The notes under the pieces are model-generated. The model was not told the DNA's origin and ran no database searches. It worked only from the letters and a program-made list of their open reading frames with translations. Of a DNA stretch of 32,627 bases, positions 23,240-31,010 are shown in pieces. Origin of the DNA: Desulfuromonadaceae bacterium. Lineage in GTDB: Bacteria > Desulfobacterota > Desulfuromonadia > Desulfuromonadales > JAAYDE01. Position 1 is the first letter of the stretch. Each line of letters opens with the position of its first letter. The stretch lies in NCBI GenBank assembly GCA_012512925.1, contig JAAZDE010000028.1:1-32627 (forward strand), given 5' to 3'. The position numbers were made by a program, and so were the translations under genes.

Positions 23240-23977
23240 TTATTTCCAGCGAATCACTCTGCGTTCCAGAACGTTGACCAGCTTCCACATTCCCAGCCCC
23301 ATCAGCGACAGCCAGAGGATGGCGGCAAAGACCATATCGACCCGCAGCCGGGCGTTCGACTGGATCATCAGATAGCCGAGCCCCTGCTGGGAGCCGACCC
23401 ATTCGCCGATGACGGCGCCGATGGTGGCCACGGTCACCCCGACCTTGAGACCGGCGAAAAAATAAGGAAGCGCCCAGGGCCAGTAAAGAAGGCGCATCCG
23501 GGTCCAGAATCCGGCCCCCATCAGACGGAACAAGACGACATATTCGGAACCGCAGTTCTTGAATCCCTCGAGCAGACTGACCGTGATCGGAAAAAAAATG
23601 ATGATCGCCGCCATCAAAACCTTGCTGGCGATTCCGTAACCCAGCCAAATCACCAACAGGGGGGCCAGGGCGAAAACAGGGATTGACTGGGAGGCGACCA
23701 GAAAGGGGGATACTGCCTCCTCGATGCTGGGATGGGAAAACATCATCACCGCCAGGGGAATAGAAACCATAAGTGACAGGAGAATGCCGAGAAGAATCTC
23801 CAGCGCCGTTACCGCCGCGTGGGGGAGCAGAAGCGAGGTCCGGGTCACGCTAATTTCCAGTATAGCGGAAGGTGTGGGGAGGATGTAGTCGGGAACCTGG
23901 AAAAGACGGCAATACCCCTCCCAGACGATGAGAATGACGAGGATCAGAGCGAGGGACACCCATCTAGACCGCATCAT
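23240..23977 (-). CDS. ABC importer permease, ThiX/SsuC-like
   Basis: Inner-membrane permease of the NitT/TauT class with several hydrophobic segments, starting with LALILVILIVWEGYCRLF. The EAA-type cytoplasmic loop is recognisable near LMGAGFWTRMRLLYWPWALPY. The conserved GAVIGEWVGSQQGLGYLMI lies towards the C terminus. It is 245 aa. Start ATG 23977 has AGGAGG upstream inside the ATPase gene; the two genes overlap by 14 nt, which indicates coupling. The 21-nt gap to the substrate-binding gene places all three in one operon. Confidence 0.87.
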   Translation of the reverse strand: MMRSRWVSLALILVILIVWEGYCRLFQVPDYILPTPSAILEISVTRTSLLLPHAAVTALEILLGILLSLMVSIPLAVMMFSHPSIEEAVSPFLVASQSIPVFALAPLLVIWLGYGIASKVLMAAIIIFFPITVSLLEGFKNCGSEYVVLFRLMGAGFWTRMRLLYWPWALPYFFAGLKVGVTVATIGAVIGEWVGSQQGLGYLMIQSNARLRVDMVFAAILWLSLMGLGMWKLVNVLERRVIRWK

Positions 23978-24710
23978 GGTTCAATTCCTCCTGGAGTTCC
24001 TCGAGGATATGCTCCTTCATGCCCATCAGTTCCGGATCGGTGATCTTTCTCGGTTTGGCGGATGTGAGACGGAAACGCTCGCGGATTTTCATCGGCGCCT
24101 GGCTCAAAACCACCACCTCGTCGGCCAGGAGAAGGGCTTCCTCCACATCGTGGGTGATCATCAGCAGGGTCTTTTTGAACTCCGTCTGCAGCAGCAGTAA
24201 AACCGAATGGAGGCTGCGGCGGGTGATAGCGTCCAGGGCGGACAGCGGTTCGTCGAGGAGCACCAGTTCCCTTTCGAACATGAGGGTGCGGACCAGGGCG
24301 CAGCGCTGGCGCATCCCTCCGGAAACCTTGCCGGGGATATAGCCTTCGAAACCTTCGAGGCCCAGGCGACGGAACAGGGCCCGGGCTTTTTCTTCTTCCC
24401 CCTTGCGAACACCCTTGCCTACCCGAACCGGCAGCAGAGCGTTGTCCATAAGGGAGAGCCAGGGCAGGAGAAGATCCTTCTGCTGCATATAGGAAGCAAC
24501 GCCGCAGAGATGGTCGACCTCTTCTCCCAGCCAGCTGATCTGCCCCCTGTCCTTGGCAACCACCCCGGTCAACAGATCAAAAAAAGTGCTTTTTCCGCAT
24601 CCCGATGGTCCCACCAGGGCGGTAAACCCGTTCCTCGGCACGGTCAGGGAGAATCCGCTCAGCACTTCCAGGGCGGCGAACCTTTTGTAAAGCTCGGCGA
24701 CAGCCAACAA
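23964..24710 (-). CDS. ABC importer ATPase, ThiZ/SsuB-like
   Basis: Cytoplasmic ATPase that drives the importer. Walker A is GPSGCGKST, the signature is SGGMRQRCALVRTLM, Walker B is LVLLDEPLSALD and the switch His is in MITHDVEEALLLADEV. The open frame begins with GTG at 24719, but that codon overlaps the SD GGGAGG (24724-24719). The TTG at 24710 sits eight bases from the SD and is the better start, giving 248 aa. A short C-terminal extension after the ABC core (ITDPELMGMKEHILEELQEE) is common in this class. The order ATPase-permease-binding protein differs from many ThiXYZ operons but is compatible. Confidence 0.87.
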   Translation of the reverse strand: MLAVAELYKRFAALEVLSGFSLTVPRNGFTALVGPSGCGKSTFFDLLTGVVAKDRGQISWLGEEVDHLCGVASYMQQKDLLLPWLSLMDNALLPVRVGKGVRKGEEEKARALFRRLGLEGFEGYIPGKVSGGMRQRCALVRTLMFERELVLLDEPLSALDAITRRSLHSVLLLLQTEFKKTLLMITHDVEEALLLADEVVVLSQAPMKIRERFRLTSAKPRKITDPELMGMKEHILEELQEELNHDAV

Positions 24711-24892
24711 ACCAAACACCTCCCGGCCTGTTTCTTATCCAAAAATGCTACCAGGCGGCCCCGATTCGATATAAGCCAGACCCTTCGGGAAGCTATCATC
24801 AGCACCGCCCCACTTCAATCAAAAAAACCTCCTTTCCATCACTTGCCGAACCCGGGGCGCCCCCCTTCCCTCGCAAAAAAACTCCTCTCAGG

Positions 24893-24898
24893 TATAAT
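24893..24898 (+). promoter_or_regulatory. Candidate pcm -10 element
   Basis: A perfect TATAAT lies 46 nt before the pcm ATG, with a poor -35 around 24870-24876. The rest of the 234-nt gap between the divergent ABC and pcm genes shows no riboswitch or other feature I can name. Confidence 0.4.
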
Positions 24899-24944
24899 CG
24901 AAAAAAGGGGAAACCGGGTCCGACAAACCCAAGGAACTGCAGCC

Positions 24945-25604
24945 ATGCCCAAGACCCCCATGCAAAAGATGCTCGAAAGCATCCGACTCGCCTACCAGTT
25001 CTCCTTCGATTCCTCCCGCGGCCACATCCCCCCGGAAAAGATTCTTACCGCCATGGCCGAGGTTCCCCGCGAGGAATTCGTTCCCCTGGAGATGCAATCC
25101 TTCGCCTACGACAACAACGCCCTTCCCATCGACCATGGGCAGACCATCTCGCAACCCTTCATCGTCGCCCTGATGACCGAATTGCTGCAGCCGACTCCGA
25201 AAAGCGTCATCCTTGAGGTCGGCACCGGTTCCGGCTACCAGGCGGCCGTCCTCTCCAATCTCGTAGCGAAGATATATTCCCTTGAAATTATTCCTGAAAT
25301 GGCACAGGAAGCACGGGACCGGCTGGCCCGTCTCGGTTACGACAATGTGGAGGTACTGATCCGCGACGGCTATCACGGACTGCCGGAATACGGCCCTTAC
25401 GACGGCATCATCGTCACCGCCGCATCACCCTCCGTTCCGCCCCGCCTGATCGGCCAACTCAAACCCGGAGCGAATCTGATCATCCCCCTGGGCGAGCCTT
25501 TTCACTATCAGGAACTGACTATGATCCGCAAGGAAGTGAACGGCGAAATCCGCTGGCAGGAGATCCTGGGGGTCGCTTTCGTTCCCATGACCCGCAGAAG
25601 ATGA
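24945..25604 (+). CDS. pcm: Protein-L-isoaspartate O-methyltransferase
   Basis: Methylates L-isoaspartyl residues to start repair of damaged proteins, using SAM. ATG 24945 (SD AAGGA) is used; the frame is open far upstream but that region is non-coding or antisense to the ABC ATPase. The family motifs are ISQPFIVALMTELL, the SAM-binding EVGTGSGYQAAVLSNL followed by YSLEI, DGYHGLPEYGPYDGIIVTAA, and the C-terminal LKPGANLIIPLG. It is 219 aa, typical. The CBS-domain gene follows 81 nt later in the same direction; co-transcription is possible but not shown. Confidence 0.95.
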   Translation: MPKTPMQKMLESIRLAYQFSFDSSRGHIPPEKILTAMAEVPREEFVPLEMQSFAYDNNALPIDHGQTISQPFIVALMTELLQPTPKSVILEVGTGSGYQAAVLSNLVAKIYSLEIIPEMAQEARDRLARLGYDNVEVLIRDGYHGLPEYGPYDGIIVTAASPSVPPRLIGQLKPGANLIIPLGEPFHYQELTMIRKEVNGEIRWQEILGVAFVPMTRRR

Positions 25605-25685
25605 TGATTTTAAAAAAAATCTTGGTTCCAGAAAAAACGTTTCTGGCCAGGCGATCCCACGCTCGACAACAGACAGGAGGAAATC

Positions 25686-26135
25686 GTGAAAGTAGGAGAG
25701 GTCTGCAATCGTGAAGTGGTGGTGGCGGACAAGGAAACCACGGTGATTGATGCCGCCAAACTGATGCGCCGCCACCATGTGGGGGACATCGTGGTGGTGG
25801 AGAACCGGAAGGATCCGCCGGTTCCGGTCGGCATCCTCACCGATCGCGACATCGTCGTGGAACTGCTGGCCAACGATGTGGATGTCCGCCTGCTTTCCCT
25901 GGGGGAAGTGATGACCTTCGATCTGATCACCGCGGGGGAGGATGAGGATATTTTCGAGACGTTGAAAAAGATGAAGGCCCCTGGGGTGCGGCGCATTCCC
26001 GTTGTGGATGGGAAGGGAAGGCTGGCGGGCATCCTCGCCGTGGACGATCTGATCGAGTTGATCGCCGAGCAACTGGGAGATCTGATCACCCTCTTCCGCA
26101 GACAGGAAATGCGGGAAAAAGAACATCGTGGCTGA
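25686..26135 (+). CDS. Two-CBS-domain protein
   Basis: A 149-residue protein made of a CBS-domain pair, which usually binds adenine nucleotides and acts as an energy or redox sensor module. Domain 1 runs from KVGEVCNREVVVADKETTVI to GILTDRDIVVELL, and domain 2 from LGEVMTFDLITAGEDEDIFE to LAGILAVDDLIELI. The linker DRDIV motif is well preserved. Start GTG 25686 follows AGGAGG with a five-base spacer. There is no attached catalytic or transport domain, so its target is unknown. The terminator at 26151-26182 lies just downstream. Confidence 0.9.
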   Translation: MKVGEVCNREVVVADKETTVIDAAKLMRRHHVGDIVVVENRKDPPVPVGILTDRDIVVELLANDVDVRLLSLGEVMTFDLITAGEDEDIFETLKKMKAPGVRRIPVVDGKGRLAGILAVDDLIELIAEQLGDLITLFRRQEMREKEHRG

Positions 26136-26150
26136 CGGGTCACCTTAAAA

Positions 26151-26182
26151 AAAAGGGTGGCGATTGTCTTCGCCACCCTTTT
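26151..26182. terminator. Bidirectional Rho-independent terminator
   Basis: A perfect 13-bp stem (26151-26163 with 26170-26182) surrounds loop TTGTCT. On the minus strand eight T follow, on the plus strand four. It separates the convergent CBS-domain and Spy-like genes. Confidence 0.85.
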
Positions 26183-26286
26183 AAATCACGGTTGAAGTTC
26201 AGTTTTCGTCAGCCTGCCGAAAACCGGATATTCAATCTCTCGGAAAAATCGCGGTTTTGCAGCAGCCTGATGGGGGATGATGAAAT

Positions 26287-26766
26287 TTACTGGTTGGCGG
26301 CGGGGCCGCTTTTCCCCTGGCCCTTGAACTTACCCCGGCATCCGTTCTCCATGCGCTCCTTGCGCCATGCTTCGCGCTCTTCCTTCATTTTACGATACTC
26401 TTCCTTCTGTTCCGGAGTGAGGATGTCGTTGAGGCGTTCGCCCATGCGGTCGTGACGGGCCTTCATTTCCTTGCGGAATTCACCTCTCATCTCCCTCATC
26501 TTCTTGTGATGTTCCGCTTTCAGTTCCATCATTTTGGCGCTTTCCTCCTGAACGACGGGACGCACCTTCTCCATCTGTTCCGGAGTCAGTTTGAGCCGGT
26601 ACTGGAGATGCCCCAGCATGCGTTCTTCGGAGGGCCCTTCGCCGTGGGGTCCGCGGGCTTCGGAGATGGAAGGCGCCGCCGCCACCAGCAGCAGGGAAAA
26701 GAGAGCAACTGCCGCCGGCATAAACCGTTTAAAGGAAAGATGGGATGCCATTTCGATTTTTTTCAT
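26287..26766 (-). CDS. Spy/CpxP-like periplasmic protein
   Basis: A 159-residue exported protein of the Spy/CpxP/ZraP type, which act as periplasmic chaperones or envelope- and metal-stress sensors. The N terminus has Lys/Arg residues, a long hydrophobic stretch (AAVALFSLLLVAAAP) and a probable cleavage site near SEA. Two LTxxQ motifs mark the family: LTPEQMEKV and LTPEQKEEY. Between them lies a very charged helix with many Met and His (EHHKKMREMRGEFRKEMKAR), which could bind metal. The C-terminal tail is Lys/Gly-rich. SD AAGGAG is seven bases before ATG 26766. Confidence 0.87.
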   Translation of the reverse strand: MKKIEMASHLSFKRFMPAAVALFSLLLVAAAPSISEARGPHGEGPSEERMLGHLQYRLKLTPEQMEKVRPVVQEESAKMMELKAEHHKKMREMRGEFRKEMKARHDRMGERLNDILTPEQKEEYRKMKEEREAWRKERMENGCRGKFKGQGKSGPAANQ

Positions 26767-26884
26767 TTTGTTTCTCCTTGAGGTAGGAATGAAAGGTTGT
26801 CTGTCGCGCGACCTGCCGTTTTCTCGGCCTGACTGATGAATTCATATCGATAATGGTCATCTATCCGAAAAGGGTTACAAAAAA

Positions 26885-26914
26885 AATCGGGACAATCTGC
26901 CGATTGCCCCGATT
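26885..26914 (-). terminator. Rho-independent terminator after the aldo/keto reductase gene
   Basis: A 13-bp stem with one mismatch (26885-26897 with 26902-26914, loop TGCC) is followed on the minus strand by eight T. It lies 50 nt beyond the aldo/keto reductase stop. Confidence 0.8.
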
Positions 26915-26964
26915 CATCATTTCTTTTGATGCCGAACTGGCGATTTTTCCTCATCCGGTCAAAA

Positions 26965-27918
26965 TCAGACCACCCGGATCAGAAAGTTAGGACAGGCCGC
27001 CGCGCAGTAGCCACAGAGAATGCAATCTTCCTCCCGCAAACACGCCCTCCCCTCTTCCACGAAAAGGGCGTTGTTGGTGCAGGCCTTGACACAGGCACCG
27101 CAGCCGTTGCAGAACATCGCCATGATCCGCAGATGCCGTTTGCGGCTTTGCAATACCTGCCAATCGCTTTTGTCGTTCTCCAGGCCGCAGAGGAGAGCAA
27201 GATTGGCGTCGATTTCTGCGGCGGACAGCATCCCCACCGCCACCGCCGCCACCCCCGGCAGATCTTTCACATAGAACAGGCTTGCGCGGGCCGCGGAGAT
27301 CAGATTCCCTCCGGCCAGCGCCTTCATGGCGTAAACCCCCTTGCCGGCATCGCTGCAGGCCTGAATCGCCGCGGCCATCTCTTTGCTGTCGCCGCCAAGG
27401 ATTCCCATGCCGGTGCGGTTGATGAGGGGATGAATCACTTCCACCTCCGAAGAGGAGGCCAGAGCCCGGACCACCGGAACCAGGTGGGAAGAAACGCCGG
27501 CATGGCGCACCTTTCCTTCCTCCTTCATCCGCAGAATCTCTTCCCAGACCCCTTTCCTTTCCTGCAGGGGGTCGGTCAGGCGCGCTGCGTGGAGATGAAA
27601 GATGTCGACATGATCCCGGCCCATCTCCCGCAGGGCCCGCTCCAGATGCATCCTGGCGGTGCGGGGATCGGTGGCGTGGGTTTTACTGGCGATCAGAACT
27701 TCCCCGCCGAAGCCGTCGAGGGCGGCGCGGATGTGGCCATAGGTACCGTACATCTCGGCGGTATCGAGGAGATTGATCCCCCTCTCCAGACCATGACGGA
27801 TCAGCCGGCCTCCCTCCTCAGCGGAAAGATTGGCCTGCAAAGGGCCGAGAGGCAAGGTGCCGAATATCAGTGGACAGACCTCCAGGCCGGTGCGCCCGAA
27901 CATCACTTTTTTTCCCAT
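26965..27918 (-). CDS. Aldo/keto reductase fused to a 2x[4Fe-4S] ferredoxin domain
   Basis: A 317-residue protein with an N-terminal aldo/keto reductase barrel and a C-terminal ferredoxin domain. The barrel begins FGRTGLEVCPLIFGTLPLG and holds the catalytic tetrad: Asp and Tyr in DTAEMYGTY, Lys in ASKTH and His in FHLHAA. The ferredoxin part has CNGCGACVKACTNNAL and CILCGYCAAACPNF. This fusion occurs in anaerobes, where it could couple ferredoxin to reduction of a carbonyl; the substrate is unknown. ATG 27918 has only a weak SD (AAGGTGA). The gap to the upstream radical SAM gene is 47 nt, so it may belong to that unit. Confidence 0.9.
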   Translation of the reverse strand: MGKKVMFGRTGLEVCPLIFGTLPLGPLQANLSAEEGGRLIRHGLERGINLLDTAEMYGTYGHIRAALDGFGGEVLIASKTHATDPRTARMHLERALREMGRDHVDIFHLHAARLTDPLQERKGVWEEILRMKEEGKVRHAGVSSHLVPVVRALASSSEVEVIHPLINRTGMGILGGDSKEMAAAIQACSDAGKGVYAMKALAGGNLISAARASLFYVKDLPGVAAVAVGMLSAAEIDANLALLCGLENDKSDWQVLQSRKRHLRIMAMFCNGCGACVKACTNNALFVEEGRACLREEDCILCGYCAAACPNFLIRVV

Positions 27919-27965
27919 AAAATCACCTTACTTTCCCGATAGCTTGAAGAAACCGGTGGAAATCG

Positions 27966-29483
27966 TCACTTCTCGTTCATGAAGTAATCGGAGATCACTC
28001 CCATGAAGGGATTGTACTTCACGGCGTAATGGCACAGATTCTTCTTCTGCAACTCGGCCGAGAGTTTTTTGTCCTCCTGAAGCAGATCCGGAGAGACCCG
28101 CTCCCATTCCTCCCGTCCCAGGGCCAGAAGGTACTCGCTTTTCTCCCGGTAGCGGGGGGAAGCCTCGAAACCGGCGTGGGCGTTGACAAACCAGGGCATG
28201 ATGCGGCCGATCTTCTCCAGGAAAAGATTGTGTTCTGCGCCGAAGTCGAGAGGCGATTCGTCGGTGAAGTTCATCAGCGATTCGGCCTTGTCTGGATTCA
28301 CGTAGCCCCCTTCGATGCTCAGCCGCTGGGATTCGGTGCCGGGAAATGGGAAGAAATAGGTCCAGCGGAAGCGCCCCGGTCTGGCGACGCCGAGAAAGCG
28401 GACGGTGTCCAGCACATCCTCCCGTTCTTCAAAAGGGAGGCCGATCATGATGAAGACCGAACTGTGCATGCCGTAGCGATGGACATGGCCGAGGGCCTCG
28501 ATGATCTTGTCGTTGCTCATGTGACGGTTCATCACCGTGGCGCGGATTTTGGGACTGCCGCTTTCGACCCCAAACTTGACGATCCGGCAGCCGGCGTCGG
28601 CCAGCAGACGGGCGCGGCGGTCGTCGAAAAAGCCGACGTGGCCGTTGACCACAAACGGAAGGGAAGTGACCTTTTTGTAGGCGGCACAGAACTCGGCCAC
28701 GAAATCGGTATCGTAGGTGAAAAGATCGTCGTCGAAGATGTACATGGTGATGTTGCGGTAGTTTTTCTCCAGGAAGACGATCTCGTCGATCAATTGGGCA
28801 ACGCTGTGGTGGCGGATGTAATTGAGGCCCTGGAAGGTGCAGCCCAGATCGGCCCGGTACTTCTTGACCATGAAGTGGTTGAAGCAGTAACTGCATTTGA
28901 AGGGGCAGCCGCGGGAGGCCATCAGGCCGACCCAACCGTGCTTGGCGTCGATGATCTTCTGGAAGTCGAAGATGTCGTAGGCCTTGAAAGGCAGAGAGCG
29001 CAGATCGGGCAGGGGGCGCACCGGATTGATCCGCGGCGTCCCGTCCACCATCAACCCCAGGTTGCGGACATCTTTGACATCTTCTTGGCGGGACAGTCTT
29101 TCCACAAACTCCAGCAGGGCGTCTTCCCCCTCTCCCACCAGGACATAGTCAAAAAGGCCGGTGCCAAGAACCTCATCGGCGGCCACTGTGGCATGGATGC
29201 CGCCGCACACCAGCGGCACGTCGACCGCTTCCCGCAACCAGCCGGCCAGCTTGGCGGTGTAGCTCCACTGGTTGGTGACCACGGAAAAACCGATGAGATG
29301 AGGACCGATCTCCTTTACATAGGCGATCAATTCCTCCCTGGTGGGGAGCGGCTCCAGGTCTTCGCACAGCTGGCGGAAATGAACCTCGTGTCCGGCCTGC
29401 TGAAGCACCGCGGCCAGGTAGGCGACACCATAATTAAAACCGAGCTGGGAGCCGGAATTGGGATAGAGAAAAAGTATCTTCAT
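27966..29483 (-). CDS. B12-binding-domain radical SAM protein
   Basis: A 505-residue protein with an N-terminal cobalamin-binding-type domain (MKILFLYPNSGSQLGFNYGV to about residue 130, including PLVCGGIHAT and DYVLVGEGE) and a radical SAM core with Cys193, Cys197 and Cys200 in SRGCPFKCSYCFN. Later segments such as VKFGVESGSPKIRATVMNRH are typical of this Elp3/MiaB-like barrel. The DxHxxG cobalamin motif is not visible, as in most members of this class. Such enzymes commonly methylate or rearrange inert carbons of lipids, polyketides or sugars. It lies 36 nt after a GT9-type gene, so a cell-envelope substrate is plausible but unproven. No strong SD is present. Confidence 0.88.
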   Translation of the reverse strand: MKILFLYPNSGSQLGFNYGVAYLAAVLQQAGHEVHFRQLCEDLEPLPTREELIAYVKEIGPHLIGFSVVTNQWSYTAKLAGWLREAVDVPLVCGGIHATVAADEVLGTGLFDYVLVGEGEDALLEFVERLSRQEDVKDVRNLGLMVDGTPRINPVRPLPDLRSLPFKAYDIFDFQKIIDAKHGWVGLMASRGCPFKCSYCFNHFMVKKYRADLGCTFQGLNYIRHHSVAQLIDEIVFLEKNYRNITMYIFDDDLFTYDTDFVAEFCAAYKKVTSLPFVVNGHVGFFDDRRARLLADAGCRIVKFGVESGSPKIRATVMNRHMSNDKIIEALGHVHRYGMHSSVFIMIGLPFEEREDVLDTVRFLGVARPGRFRWTYFFPFPGTESQRLSIEGGYVNPDKAESLMNFTDESPLDFGAEHNLFLEKIGRIMPWFVNAHAGFEASPRYREKSEYLLALGREEWERVSPDLLQEDKKLSAELQKKNLCHYAVKYNPFMGVISDYFMNEK

Positions 29484-29519
29484 TGCGTCCTGTCGGGGTT
29501 GCGGGTTTTACCCCTGAAT

Positions 29520-31010
29520 TCAGACCGCCCGAGCATCGATGAGGCGGGTGATCACGTCCTCGACCTCGAACATGGGGGGATGGGTCAGGGTATCAACGTG
29601 GATTATTTCACTCCGGTTCGGCCCGCAGGGACTCCACCGGCGGATGAAGCGGGGGTTGTTGCTGCCGGCGAAGATTGTACAGGTCGGCACCCCCAGGGCC
29701 GCCGCCATATGCTGGCAGGCGGAATCGTAGCCGATGAACTCGTGGCTGTGGGCGATCAAGGCGGCGATTTCCCCGATTCCCGCCGCAACGGCGATGATTC
29801 CCGAGGAGAGGCGCATCTCCCCCCGGGCTCCGAAAACCGCCGCCTCGGTGGCGATCCCCCGCCATTGGGCCGAGCGGATCAGGGCCCGCGACCGCGACCG
29901 TTCTTCCTCCCCGAAACCCTGATCGAGGAGGATCACCGTATCGGGGTCCTCCAGCAGGCGGAGAATCAGCCGCTCCTCGAAGGCGTCCCCAAGACGCTTG
30001 CGGGAATTGCCTCCGACGCCGAGATTGATGACGATCCGCTTCCGGCAGCCGGCGTTTTCCAGGTCCTCGGCAAGTTTCCGGGCCTGTGCCAGGACCGGTT
30101 CCGTCAACCAGACCTGGGGATAACAGAATTCTCCCGGTTCCAGCACCTCGTTGACCCAGTGGTTGGCCAGCTCCGCGATCGACATCTTTTTGGGATAGGC
30201 GTCACTGCCCCGGCTGTTGAAAAAGAGGTATCTGTCGTTGCCGATGACGGGGAGCACGCCGAGCTGGGACAGACGCGAATCGGGATCAACGACGATCACC
30301 CCCTCTTCGTCCAGACCCTCCCGTTCCGCCTCGATGGCCGCACGCACGGCAAACCAGCTGTTGAAGCGCTCCACCAGGTTGCCCCTTCGGGAATAGGCGA
30401 CCTCGCGGATGCGGATGCGCGGATTGCCCCGGTAAATTTCTTTCAGCTTGTCGCTGCCGAGAAGAACGATTTCCGCCGCCGGGAACAGGCGGCCGAGACG
30501 CTGGACGAGAACGCTGGTCACCGCCACGTCCGCGCCGATGGTGACCCGCGAAAGAAAGATGATTTTGCGCGGCGCCGTCTCCGGAAGAGCCTTCTCTCCG
30601 GCCCGGGAACGGATCCCTTCGATCCTTTTGAAGAGGTCTTCATAAGTGGTCAGGCCGAAGGAACCAAGCTCCCGGTCCAGCCGCTCTCCGCCGGGGGCAT
30701 GGCGGCAGAAATCGACTACCCGGCTCATGACCCGGTTGTATTCTTCCGTCTGCAGTTCCTCGAAATCGTCACAAAGCCCTTCCACGATGATGCCGAAGAG
30801 AGCGGACGACCCCGGCTTGTTCAGCTCCTCCTCTGCAAAGGAAGTAGCCATCTCGCAGAGGAGGCGGATATATTCGGCCTCATGAAGATCGTTGAAATAG
30901 TACCGGTCCAAAAAGGAGAGGGCGATCTGTCTGGCCAGGCGGTCGAGCGCTTCCCGTTCCGGGCTCATCCTGAGGGCATTCCATTGCCGGCGGTAAAATT
31001 CGGGTTTCAT
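29520..31010 (-). CDS. GT9-like glycosyltransferase with extra N-terminal domain
   Basis: A 496-residue protein whose C-terminal two-thirds resembles ADP-heptose:LPS heptosyltransferases (GT9). The GT-B features are IIFLSRVTIGADVAVTSVLV at about residue 150, a nucleotide-binding half starting IVINLGVGGNSRKRLGDAFE, and FIGYDSACQHMAAALGVPTC followed by FAGSNNPRFIRRWSPCGP. The first 145 residues are helical and charged and do not belong to that family; I do not recognise them. Its ATG overlaps the waaF stop (ATGA), indicating translational coupling. No membrane segment is evident. Sugar donor and acceptor are unknown; LPS core or another surface glycan is likely from context. Confidence 0.78.
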   Translation of the reverse strand: MKPEFYRRQWNALRMSPEREALDRLARQIALSFLDRYYFNDLHEAEYIRLLCEMATSFAEEELNKPGSSALFGIIVEGLCDDFEELQTEEYNRVMSRVVDFCRHAPGGERLDRELGSFGLTTYEDLFKRIEGIRSRAGEKALPETAPRKIIFLSRVTIGADVAVTSVLVQRLGRLFPAAEIVLLGSDKLKEIYRGNPRIRIREVAYSRRGNLVERFNSWFAVRAAIEAEREGLDEEGVIVVDPDSRLSQLGVLPVIGNDRYLFFNSRGSDAYPKKMSIAELANHWVNEVLEPGEFCYPQVWLTEPVLAQARKLAEDLENAGCRKRIVINLGVGGNSRKRLGDAFEERLILRLLEDPDTVILLDQGFGEEERSRSRALIRSAQWRGIATEAAVFGARGEMRLSSGIIAVAAGIGEIAALIAHSHEFIGYDSACQHMAAALGVPTCTIFAGSNNPRFIRRWSPCGPNRSEIIHVDTLTHPPMFEVEDVITRLIDARAV

